Notes: a model not told the origin generated them from the letters alone. Counted from the stretch's first letter, positions 1 through 5,718 are shown. The stretch: 8,571 nucleotides of DNA from BMS3Abin12 sp964487445 (GCA_964487445.1 CAZAQG010000090.1:1-8571), one strand, 5' to 3'. Program-made: numbers and translations.

Positions 1-131
1 GCACTTCCTCCGGCGTCGAGATTCGGCTTGGAAGCGACACCGCGACAAAACCTGCCCCATCGAGCAGGGCATGAGGCAGCCGTCAGCTACTCACCGGCCG
101 GGGGCGCTTGGTATGCGTGAGCTCGCGGCGA

Positions 132-185
132 AAAGCGTGACACCGCAGAGCGGTGTCACGAGGTGTCTCTGCGGTGTCACGCCTT
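132..185. repeat. Nested inverted/direct repeat, three copies of GCGGTGTCACG
   Basis: The 11-mer GCGGTGTCACG occurs three times in under 50 bp: reverse-complemented at 136-146, then direct at 150-160 and 171-181. The first two form a perfect 11-bp hairpin with a 3-nt loop (AGA, 147-149). The first and third pair over 16 bp (135-150 with 167-182), nearly 19 bp if one mismatch is allowed (132-150 with 167-185). So two mutually exclusive hairpins are possible. Read on the minus strand, the short hairpin is followed by GCTTTT, so it could act as a weak terminator on that strand. A REP-like palindromic element, a terminator or a protein-binding site are all possible. The repeat structure is seen directly and its function is unknown. 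Confidence 0.85.
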
Positions 186-367
186 GCGCCGCCTCCTTCC
201 AAGGACAGCCGCTGCGCCCAGCGGGCCGGGAACCAAGCATAGGCCCGGGGCGGACGGCCCTTCCCCGACACCCATGCCATCGCCTCCACCCGCACCCCAC
301 ACGCCGAACAGGCCACCCTGCGCAGGGCGTACATCAGAAACACCGGGTTGCTCCCCTGGAACCACTT
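183..367 (-). pseudogene. ISL3-family transposase remnant (N-terminal zinc-finger part)
   Basis: Reading leftward from an in-frame stop at 368-370, the minus strand encodes a stretch with YALRRVACSACGVRVEA, then a Trp and GKG, then RAYAWFPARWAQRLS. This resembles the zinc-binding N-terminal part of ISL3-type transposases, where a C-x2-C-G-V-x-V-E segment is followed by a PWADGKHRLT-like and a YAWFLA-W-A-K-RLSW-like segment. One extra base near 201-202 breaks the frame: in the next frame the sequence continues as WKEAAQ, which fits the family's SWKEVA motif. Similarity ends at about 183, exactly where the palindromic repeat block begins. No catalytic DDE core is present, so this is a decayed fragment. 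The family assignment is from memory of the motif pattern, not from a search. Confidence 0.55.
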
Positions 368-440
368 TCAGAGCTTCCCGTCCCTCCGCTTCTCGACCAA
401 AATCACGGCACATTCGCCCACGAATTCTGCCGAGGAGCCC

Positions 441-480
441 CAAAAAACAACGGCCCCGGTCCGCGTGCGGGCCGGGGCCG
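441..480 (-). terminator. Intrinsic terminator of yccA
   Basis: A strong GC-rich hairpin spans 452-479. The arms GGCCCCGG-x-CCGC and GCGG-x-CCGGGGCC enclose a 2-nt tip, with one A/C mismatch in the minus-strand RNA. On the minus strand it is followed by GTTGTTTTTTG (complement of 441-451), a classical U tract. It lies about 20 bp beyond the yccA stop codon, so it most likely ends the yccA transcript. On the plus strand no T run follows the stem, so it should work in one direction only. Confidence 0.8.
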
Positions 481-500
481 GGGGGACGTCCGGCGGGGGA

Positions 501-1172
501 TCAGCGGTTGTTGCCGCTGAACGCCGCCAGCAACTGCAGCAGACTCAGGAACAGATTGTAGATGGCGACATAGAGCGAGACGGTCGCCATGATGTAGTTG
601 GTCTCACCGCCGTGGATCATCGCACTCGTCTGATAGAGGATGTAGCCGCTCATCAGCAGCACGAACATCGCCGACACCGCAAGCTGTAGGCCCGGCATAT
701 TGAATACCATCGCCCCGATGCCCGCCAGGAACGCCACCAGGATCCCCATCATCACGAAGCCGGCGATGAAGCTGAAATCCTTGCGGCTGATCAGTGCGTA
801 AGCCGAGAGCCCGAGGAAAATCACCCCGGTGCCGCCGAGGGCGCTCATCACGATCTGGCTGCCGTTCGGCAGCGCCAGATACATGCTGATCACCGGACCC
901 AGCGTGTAGCCCATGAAGCCGGTCAGAGCGAAGACCGACGCCAGCCCCCAGGTGCTGTTGCGTAGCGCACTCGTGAGGAACAACAGACCGAAATACCCCA
1001 CCATCACGACGATCCAACTCATCGGCCGGGCATGGTTGACCACCGCCCAGCCCGCCGTCGCGGCGCTGAACAACAGCGTCATCGACAGCAGCATGTAGGT
1101 GTTGCGAATCACCTTGTTGACGGCGATGCCGCCGGCTGCGGTGCGCGGAATCGTTTCCGGATACGGTCTCAT
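501..1172 (-). CDS. yccA: YccA-like Bax inhibitor-1 family membrane protein
   Basis: A 223-residue integral membrane protein with about seven hydrophobic segments. Motifs shared with E. coli YccA include RNTYMLLS near the N terminus, FTGFMGY-like and LGP in the middle (here LTGFMGYTLGP), SAYALISRKDFSF, and near the C terminus IHGGETNYI followed by ATVSLYV and YNLFLSLL. E. coli YccA (219 aa) is an inner-membrane protein that is degraded by, and modulates, the FtsH protease; that role is inferred here from family membership. I chose the ATG at 1172: the distance from it to the conserved NKVIRNTY segment (20 residues) matches E. coli, and GGAGG lies 11 nt upstream. A GTG at 1190 in the same frame would add six residues but has no good ribosome site. 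The gene is divergent from the tRNA-Ser gene and followed by its own terminator. An AT-rich patch at 1221-1226 could be its -10. Confidence 0.93.
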   Translation of the reverse strand: MRPYPETIPRTAAGGIAVNKVIRNTYMLLSMTLLFSAATAGWAVVNHARPMSWIVVMVGYFGLLFLTSALRNSTWGLASVFALTGFMGYTLGPVISMYLALPNGSQIVMSALGGTGVIFLGLSAYALISRKDFSFIAGFVMMGILVAFLAGIGAMVFNMPGLQLAVSAMFVLLMSGYILYQTSAMIHGGETNYIMATVSLYVAIYNLFLSLLQLLAAFSGNNR

Positions 1173-1330
1173 GGTGTCAATGGCCTCCACAGTTCAGGGC
1201 GTCATGGTATGCCCGGCAAAATATTAGAGCATGTCCAGCGAGCCGAGTTCCACCTTAACATGAGGCTGAATGCCTGCGAAACCAACTCCGGTGGTCCAAC
1301 CCCGGGTCGTTCGGCTATGCTTCTCCGGTC

Positions 1331-1418
1331 GGAGAGGTGGCCGAGCGGTCGAAGGCGGCGGTCTTGAAAACCGTTGACCCGCAAGGGTCCGGGGGTTCGA
1401 ATCCCTCCCTCTCCGCCA
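1331..1418 (+). tRNA. tRNA-Ser (anticodon TGA)
   Basis: An 88-nt class II tRNA with the long variable arm typical of serine. The acceptor stem pairs GGAGAGG (1331-1337) with CCTCTCC (1408-1414), followed by discriminator G1415 and a genome-encoded CCA (1416-1418). The anticodon loop CTTGAAA gives TGA at 1365-1367, reading UCA and UCG/UCU by wobble depending on modification. The T loop GTTCGAAT is at about 1395-1402. The variable arm lies at about 1375-1390 with a short GACCC/GGGTC stem. A possible -10 (TATGCT, 1316-1321) sits just upstream, without a convincing -35. No clear intrinsic terminator follows, although there is a T5 run at 1444-1448. Confidence 0.97.
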
Positions 1419-1466
1419 ACTGCGCGGGGCGGGTTCTCTAGTCTTTTTCTGTGATTTAACAATAGA

Positions 1467-1497
1467 TTGCCCGCAAGTCCCGTGGTTTTGATATAAG
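1467..1497 (+). promoter_or_regulatory. Candidate promoter for the SHOCT/methyltransferase unit
   Basis: The sequence TGATATAAG (1489-1497) fits an extended -10 (TG-N-TATAAG). TTGCCC at 1467-1472 could be a -35, although the 19-bp spacing to TATAAG is long. The patch is clearly AT-rich against a GC-rich background. Transcription would start around 1503-1505, only about 10 nt before the preferred ATG at 1514, giving a very short leader that cuts into the GGAGGA ribosome site at 1501-1506. Either the start site is slightly upstream or the message is nearly leaderless. Confidence 0.45.
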
Positions 1498-1513
1498 TAT
1501 GGAGGAGGGCGGG

Positions 1514-1750
1514 ATGGGACAAGGCACATGGTGGATGAGCCATGGTTTCGGTTGGATGTGGATATTCCCATCGATCTTCTTGCTGGTTCTGGTGCTGCTT
1601 GTGGTGGCGCTGCTGCGCGGAGCGCGCGGGGACGCTCACGGCACGCCGCCGCCGCGGGAGACGGCGCGCGAGATCCTCGACCGGCGGTTCGCGCGCGGCG
1701 AAATCTCCAAGACCGAGTACGAGGAGATGAAGCGCACGCTCGATGGCTGA
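1514..1750 (+). CDS. Small membrane protein with C-terminal SHOCT domain
   Basis: A 78-residue protein. An aromatic, Gly/Trp/Met-rich N terminus (GTWWMSHGFGWMW) leads into one strongly hydrophobic segment at about residues 15-33 (FPSIFLLVLVLLVVALL). This is followed by a charged linker and a C-terminal amphipathic SHOCT-type motif at about 47-78, with the pattern A-x-EILDRRFARGEIS then EEYEEMKRTL-like residues (here KTEYEEMKRTLDG). SHOCT is a short oligomerisation-type C-terminal domain common in small bacterial membrane proteins; no precise function is known. I prefer the ATG at 1514, since GGAGGA (1501-1506) sits 7 nt upstream. An in-frame ATG at 1499 would add five residues but lies inside the ribosome site and next to the presumed -10. 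The 3' end overlaps the methyltransferase start by 8 nt. Confidence 0.85.
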   Translation: MGQGTWWMSHGFGWMWIFPSIFLLVLVLLVVALLRGARGDAHGTPPPRETAREILDRRFARGEISKTEYEEMKRTLDG

Positions 1751-2417
1751 TCGTTTGCGGCCCCAGGACTATGACGCTTGGTATGACACGCCGCGCGGGG
1801 CATGGATCGCGGCGCGCGAGTTCGCGCTGCTGCGCCGCCTGATGGCCCCCGCAGCGGGCGGGACGCTGCTCGATGTGGGGTGCGGCACCGGGCGGTTCAG
1901 CCGCCGCTTCGCGGCGGCGGGCTTTGGAGTGACCGGGGTCGACCCGGACCCGGCCATGCTCGGATACGCCGCGGCGCTCGACACCGGTGTGCGTTACGTG
2001 CGCGCCGACGCCGGGGTACTGCCGTTTCCCTCCGGCACCTTCGACTGGGTGGCGGCCGTCACCAGCCTGTGCTTCATCGCCGATCCCGCCCGTGCGTTGC
2101 GCGAGGCATGGCGGGTCGCGCGCACCGGGGTGGTCCTCGGTCTGCTCAACCGGGCGAGTCTCCTGCATCATCGCAAGCACGGGCGCGGCGGCTACGCGGG
2201 GGCGCGTTGGGACCGCTTCGCCGACGTTCGGCAGTGGGCACGCGGTCTGCAGCCGCAGGCCCGCCTGACCGCTCGCAGCGCCGTGTTCATGCCATCGGGT
2301 GGACCGGCGGCGCGCGCGATCGAAGTGCTGGCGCCGGCACGTTGTCTCGTGGGCGGTTTTCTCGCCGTCGTACTCACGCGGGCCGACGCACGGGCAAAAA
2401 TCCCTACAATCGGCTAG
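1743..2417 (+). CDS. Class I SAM-dependent methyltransferase (Methyltransf_11 type)
   Basis: A 224-residue cytosolic protein with the classic SAM-binding Rossmann motifs: motif I LLDVGCGTGRFSRRFA at about residues 42-57, GVDPD (acidic end of strand 2) at about 64-68, ADAGVLPFPSGTFDWV at about 91-106, and a following SLCFIADPARALREAWRV segment. That arrangement is typical of the UbiE/BioC/Methyltransf_11 group. The substrate cannot be told from sequence. The C-terminal third is Arg/Ala-rich with little recognisable motif. The ATG overlaps the stop region of the SHOCT gene (ATGGCTGA) and there is no well-spaced ribosome site of its own (GAGGAG ends 16 nt upstream), so translation is probably coupled. 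The 3' end contains a TACAAT (2405-2410) that might serve the next gene. Confidence 0.87.
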   Translation: MADRLRPQDYDAWYDTPRGAWIAAREFALLRRLMAPAAGGTLLDVGCGTGRFSRRFAAAGFGVTGVDPDPAMLGYAAALDTGVRYVRADAGVLPFPSGTFDWVAAVTSLCFIADPARALREAWRVARTGVVLGLLNRASLLHHRKHGRGGYAGARWDRFADVRQWARGLQPQARLTARSAVFMPSGGPAARAIEVLAPARCLVGGFLAVVLTRADARAKIPTIG

Positions 2418-2444
2418 TCGTCTGTTGCACAATGACGTAAGCCT

Positions 2445-2464
2445 CGCGCCCATTTCGGGGCGCG
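2445..2464 (+). promoter_or_regulatory. GC-rich hairpin in the leader of the first response regulator
   Basis: CGCGCCC (2445-2451) pairs perfectly with GGGCGCG (2458-2464) around a 6-nt loop, 22 nt before the GTG start at 2487. There is no T run, so it is not a standard intrinsic terminator for the upstream methyltransferase. It lies just before the ribosome site GGGGAGG (2475-2481) and could influence leader stability or read-through. A 7-bp GC stem may also be chance in this GC-rich sequence. Confidence 0.35.
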
Positions 2465-2486
2465 GACGCCGGTCGGGGAGGGTGCC

Positions 2487-3131
2487 GTGATCCGGGTCGT
2501 CCTGGTGGACAGCCATCGTCTGGTGCGCGCCGGATTGCGCCGGTTGCTCGAGGAGGCGCCCGGGGTTCTGGTGGTAGGGGAGGCCGACGACGCCGAACAG
2601 GTCCTCGCCCGGGTGCAGGCCGATGCGCCGGACGTGCTGTTGATGGACGTACGCCCGCCCGGCGTCACGGCGGCTGTGACGGTGCAGGCATTGCTCGCGC
2701 GCGCGCCGGTGCTGAAGATCATCGTACTCACGCCGCAGGGCGCCGAGCCTTATCCGGGGACGCTCCTGGAGAGCGGCGCGACGGGCTTTCTCAGCAAGGC
2801 CTGTTCCGTGGAGGAGTTCCTCTCGGCGATCCGTGCCGTGCACCGGGGCGAGCGCTACGTGGGTAGCGACATCGCCCAGCAACTGGCCCATTCGCTGCTG
2901 CCCGGCGGCGTGCGCTCGCCCTTCGATACCCTATCCCATCGCGAGTTGGAAGTGATGGGCCTGCTCACGCGCGGGCACAGCGCGCAGCGCATCGCCGAGA
3001 TGCTCGGACTCAGCCCCAAGACCGTCAACACCTACCGCTATCGGCTCTACGGCAAACTCGGTATCGGAAACGACGTTGAATTGACGCGCCTCGCGTTGCG
3101 TTACGGCATGGCCGATACCGCCCCCCCATAG
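2487..3131 (+). CDS. uvrY: UvrY/GacA-type response regulator (receiver + LuxR HTH)
   Basis: A 214-residue NarL/FixJ-family regulator. The receiver spans about residues 1-120, with D8, phospho-acceptor D54 in LLMDVRPPG, T82 and K104 (GFLSK). A linker with YVGSDIAQQLA and SPFDTLS resembles GacA closely, and the LuxR-type helix-turn-helix spans about 149-208 (LSHRELEV ... LSPKTVNTYRYRLYGKL). The C-terminal DVELTRLALRYGM also matches GacA/UvrY. Known relatives are phosphorylated by BarA/GacS and activate the small RNAs that titrate CsrA/RsmA. Its position upstream of uvrC and pgsA agrees with uvrY. Odd point: the usual acidic pair DDH is D8-S9-H10. The start is GTG at 2487 with GGGGAGG six to eight nt upstream; the paralogue downstream begins at the same residue. 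No partner kinase gene is visible. Confidence 0.9.
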   Translation: MIRVVLVDSHRLVRAGLRRLLEEAPGVLVVGEADDAEQVLARVQADAPDVLLMDVRPPGVTAAVTVQALLARAPVLKIIVLTPQGAEPYPGTLLESGATGFLSKACSVEEFLSAIRAVHRGERYVGSDIAQQLAHSLLPGGVRSPFDTLSHRELEVMGLLTRGHSAQRIAEMLGLSPKTVNTYRYRLYGKLGIGNDVELTRLALRYGMADTAPP

Positions 3132-3347
3132 CGCGGCCGCGGGCCGCCACAGATCCCCTCCGGATCGAATCAAGGTGAATGATGCAGCCGGGGTCCGGGT
3201 TGCGGATCCTCCGCGCTTCCCGGCCCCTGTGCGTGTGTGGAGCGGGGCGAACCTGTGGCCCCTTCGTTCTTCTCGCGATCCGATCTTCAAGCAAACCCGC
3301 GCGCTGCCGCTAACAATTCAGGGTGTTATCGCCTGAGATTCGGGGCC
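3132..3347. other. Intergenic gap between the two response regulator genes
   Basis: This 216-bp gap contains no gene I can support. Directly after the stop codon a perfect 6-bp GC hairpin (GCGGCC/GGCCGC, 3133-3147, loop GCG) is present without a T run. A second small stem GCGGA/TCCGC lies near 3201-3213. A weak promoter-like pair TTCAAG (3286-3291) and TAACAA (3311-3316) has a 19-bp spacer and is not convincing. The gap is long enough to hold an independent promoter for the second regulator. Confidence 0.4.
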
Positions 3348-3986
3348 ATGATCCGCGTTCTGCTCATCGACAGCCATGTGCTGGTCCGAGACGGACTGTG
3401 CCGCCTGCTGGAGGATCACGCGGAATTCGTGATCGCGGGTGCGGTCACCTCTGGCCGGGAGGCGGCCGCGGTCCTGAGGCGGCGCGCCGCCGATGTGGCG
3501 CTCGTGGTGGTCAACGTCCCGGAGATCGACGTCTTGGACGGGATCCTGCACCTGCGGCGCCATTTCCCGTCGCTGGGCCTGATCCTGATCACCGAACATG
3601 TCAACTTCGTAGTGCCGCGCGGCTGGGCCCGGCGCGTGGTGGCCGGTTTTCTCAGCAAGGAGTCGCCCGTGGACGAGGTGGCCGCGGCGATCCGCGAGGT
3701 CGCCGCCGGGCGCCGCTACGTGGGTCGGGACCTGGCGCGCCGCTGGGTGCTGGCGCGCCTCAACGGCGACGGCGCCGCCCCGTTCGGGGATCTGTCGCAG
3801 CGCGAGTTCCAGGTACTGCTGCTGGTGGCCCAGGGCAAGTCGGTGGGCGAGATCTCGCATCGATTGTGTCTCAGTCCGAAGACCATCCATACCTACCGCC
3901 AACGCCTGCGCGGCAAGCTCGGCGTGCGCTCCGAGGTCGAGATGGTACGCCTCGCCCATCACCACGGAATGATCGCCGACACCTGA
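3348..3986 (+). CDS. UvrY/GacA-like regulator paralogue with degenerate receiver
   Basis: A 212-residue protein that aligns with its upstream neighbour from residue 1 to 212 without any gap, with about 40% identity by hand count (84 positions). It therefore looks like a diverged tandem duplicate. The LuxR helix-turn-helix is intact (LSQREFQV at about 149-156, LSPKTIHTYRQRLRGKLG at about 175-192). In the receiver, D8, T82 and K104 are kept, but S9 replaces the second acidic residue and V54 replaces the phospho-acceptor Asp, in the run DVALVVVNVPEID. Conventional phosphorylation should thus be impossible. Such atypical receivers in other systems bind DNA constitutively, sense ligands or heterodimerise; which applies here is inference. 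The ATG at 3348 matches the paralogue's start. An in-frame upstream start at 3237 would add 37 residues with no family counterpart. The ribosome site is weak (CGGGG at 3341-3345). Confidence 0.88.
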   Translation: MIRVLLIDSHVLVRDGLCRLLEDHAEFVIAGAVTSGREAAAVLRRRAADVALVVVNVPEIDVLDGILHLRRHFPSLGLILITEHVNFVVPRGWARRVVAGFLSKESPVDEVAAAIREVAAGRRYVGRDLARRWVLARLNGDGAAPFGDLSQREFQVLLLVAQGKSVGEISHRLCLSPKTIHTYRQRLRGKLGVRSEVEMVRLAHHHGMIADT

Positions 3987-4019
3987 GTCCCCCCGCCGAC
4001 GCGGCTCTCCCCGCGACCG

Positions 4020-4028
4020 TGATACCAT
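4020..4028 (+). promoter_or_regulatory. Possible extended -10 upstream of the NHL-repeat gene
   Basis: TGATACCAT (4020-4028) fits an extended -10 (TG-N-TACCAT) and lies about 60 nt before the ATG at 4088. No good -35 hexamer is present 16-18 bp upstream. A 5-bp hairpin CGCGG/CCGCG (4000-4015) just precedes it. If real, it would give the NHL-repeat gene its own transcript independent of the response regulators. Confidence 0.3.
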
Positions 4029-4087
4029 TGCGCGCAGCATGCTTCGGCGCGATTTCCCCCGTGCGCCGCAGACGAGGTCACTGGCCC

Positions 4088-5539
4088 ATGAGCGAATCCC
4101 GCATCCGGGCTCCGGAACTGCCCGATGTCCTGGAATGGGTGAACTGCGACGCCCCAGTGCGGATCGCGGATCAGCGGGGCAAGGTCGTGTTGCTGGATTT
4201 CTGGACGTATTGCTGCATCAACTGCCTGCACGTGCTCCCGGACCTGCACTACCTGGAGCAGAAGTATCCCGACGGGTTGACCGTGATCGGCCTGCACTCG
4301 CCGAAGTTCCCCAACGAGAAGGTCACGACGAACGTACTCAAGGCCGTCAACCGTTCCCACATCCGCCATCCGGTCGCCAATGACCCCACGTACACGGTCT
4401 GGCGTCAGTACGGCGTGCGTGCGTGGCCGACGATCATTTTCATCGATCCCGAGGGCTACGTCGTCGGCGCGCTCCCCGGCGAGGGGCGCCGGCGCCAGCT
4501 CGATCGGCTCATCCAGGAGCACCTGCAGGCGGCCGAGGAACGCGGTCTGCGGCGCCACGAGCCGGTGGCCGTATGCCCGCGACCCGAGCCGCGCGGTCCG
4601 CTGAGTTTCCCGGGCAAGGTGCACGCCGCCGGCGGGCGGGTGTACGTGAGCGACAGCGGTCACAACCGGGTCCTGGAGCTGCGCGCCGACGGCTCGGTAG
4701 TGCGCGCCTTCGGCTCCGGATCGCTCGGCCTGCTCGACGGGCGGCTGGAGGAGTCCTCGTTCAATGACCCGCAGGGGCTGGTGCGCGTCGATGAACACCT
4801 GTTCGTAGCCGATACCGGCAATCACTCGATTCGCCGCATCGACCTGCTGCACGGCGGGGTGCAGACCGTCGCCGGCACCGGAGAGCAGGGCCGCTATGCC
4901 GGGGACCGCTTCACGAATCCCCTGAAGGCGGCGCTCAACTCGCCGTTGGATCTGGTCTACGACAACGGTTCCCTCTATATCGCCATGGCCGGTCAGCACC
5001 AGATCTGGCGCCTGAACCTCAGGCGCAACGTCATCGAGGTGCTTGCCGGCAGCGGCCGTGAGGATCTTGCCGACGGACCGCTGCGCTCGGCCGCACTAGC
5101 GCAGCCCTCCGGGTTGGCGCTCGCCGGCGGGCGCCTGTATGTCGCCGACTCGGAGAGCTCGGCGATCCGCGTCATCGAACTGGGGCGCGAGTGGATCGAG
5201 ACGATCGTGGGCACCGGGTTGTTCGAGTTCGGGGATGCGGATGGCACCGGGTTGGAGGCGAAGCTCCAGCACCCGCAGGGAGTGGCGGCGGACGCGGCAC
5301 GCAGGGTCTTGTGGATCGCCGATACCTTCAACCACAAGATCAAACGCCTGGACCTCACCACCCGCGAGGTGTGCGGCCTCGATGTCGGCGAGCGGATGAT
5401 CGAGCCGGGCGGGATCAGCGTCGAGGGCGACGCACTGTGGGTGGCGAATACCAACGACCACAATTTGTTGCGGATAGATCTGGCACACGGCGATACGCAG
5501 GCGGTGGAAGTCGCTCCCTTGGCGGCTCGTCGGATTTAG
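4088..5539 (+). CDS. Thioredoxin-fold plus NHL-repeat protein, NHLRC2-like
   Basis: A 483-residue protein. Residues about 12-145 form a thioredoxin-like domain: VVLLDFWTYCCINCLHVLPD contains the redox-type motif C43-I-N-C46, and RAWPTIIFIDPEG carries the likely cis-Pro P114. From about residue 175 to 475 there are six NHL-type blades, with recurring P-x-G(L/I/V) followed by LYVADT/S-x-N-H-x-I-x-x-I/L-x-L. Examples are LFVADTGNHSIRRIDL, LYVADSESSAIRVIEL and VLWIADTFNHKIKRLDL. This domain order is that of NHLRC2, a protein conserved from bacteria to animals whose biochemical role remains unclear. No signal peptide is visible, so it is probably cytosolic. I chose the ATG at 4088, with GAGG at 4074-4077. 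The open frame extends upstream as far as 3323, but that part overlaps the response regulator in another frame and has no domain. It separates the regulators from uvrC, unlike in E. coli. Confidence 0.9.
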   Translation: MSESRIRAPELPDVLEWVNCDAPVRIADQRGKVVLLDFWTYCCINCLHVLPDLHYLEQKYPDGLTVIGLHSPKFPNEKVTTNVLKAVNRSHIRHPVANDPTYTVWRQYGVRAWPTIIFIDPEGYVVGALPGEGRRRQLDRLIQEHLQAAEERGLRRHEPVAVCPRPEPRGPLSFPGKVHAAGGRVYVSDSGHNRVLELRADGSVVRAFGSGSLGLLDGRLEESSFNDPQGLVRVDEHLFVADTGNHSIRRIDLLHGGVQTVAGTGEQGRYAGDRFTNPLKAALNSPLDLVYDNGSLYIAMAGQHQIWRLNLRRNVIEVLAGSGREDLADGPLRSAALAQPSGLALAGGRLYVADSESSAIRVIELGREWIETIVGTGLFEFGDADGTGLEAKLQHPQGVAADAARRVLWIADTFNHKIKRLDLTTREVCGLDVGERMIEPGGISVEGDALWVANTNDHNLLRIDLAHGDTQAVEVAPLAARRI

Positions 5540-5557
5540 GGGGGTCGTGGCGGGGCG

Positions 5558-5649
5558 AGCGGAGGATCGAGGACCGTTTTTCGATCGTTTGAGGCGAATA
5601 GCGGGCATTATTCAACGAAAACGATCGAAAAATGGACCGATCTCCCGCT
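5558..5649. repeat. Long imperfect inverted repeat between the NHL gene and uvrC
   Basis: The arms 5558-5590 and 5619-5649 are reverse complements at about 27 of 31 positions with one 2-nt bulge. The inner 14 bp (TTTTTCGATCGTTT at 5577-5590, its complement at 5619-5632) are perfect. Inside the 28-bp centre, GAATA (5596-5600) and TATTC (5609-5613) can pair again, so the RNA could fold into one long stem. Each arm contains the self-complementary CGATCG and a T5/A5 run. No T tract follows the stem on either strand, so it is not an ordinary terminator. A miniature mobile element, a regulator-binding site or an RNA-processing hairpin are possible. Confidence 0.85.
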
Positions 5650-5718
5650 GCCGCGACAGAACCTCCCAAGTCCGCCGGCCGCCGGCCATGGATCCGGGGC
5701 GGGGGCGCGTCCATCCCG

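Noticed and set aside
1..120. Open plus-strand frames at the left edge, such as one ending at a TGA at 72-74, that might be the 3' end of an upstream gene.
   Set aside because: Only 23-39 codons are visible, no motif is recognisable, and codon composition does not favour one frame. I cannot support a gene in this stretch.
1221..1226. Minus-strand TAATAT as a -10 box for yccA.
   Set aside because: It stands out in composition, but no -35 hexamer at 16-18 bp is recognisable (AACTCG or GAACTC), so I do not list it as a promoter.
1475..1494. Similarity of GTCCCGTGGTTTTGAT (1477-1492) to the inner IS-end-like sequence at 396-411 (13 of 16 bases), hinting at a second ISL3 remnant.
   Set aside because: Too short, and no transposase-like coding sequence lies nearby. 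It overlaps a plausible promoter, so chance similarity is likely.
1224..2891. A 555-codon minus-strand open frame across tRNA-Ser, the SHOCT, methyltransferase and first regulator genes.
   Set aside because: It is antisense to four well-supported genes, passes through a tRNA, is rich in Arg/Pro low-complexity sequence and shows no domain. Long antisense frames are expected in GC-rich DNA.
3286..3316. TTCAAG and TAACAA as a promoter for the second response regulator.
   Set aside because: Both hexamers are poor and the spacer is 19 bp. Such a match arises easily by chance.
3323..4087. A 5' extension of the NHLRC2-like frame that would add 255 residues.
   Set aside because: It overlaps the second response regulator in another frame, reads as Arg/Pro/Gly-rich shadow sequence, and the thioredoxin domain begins just after the ATG at 4088.
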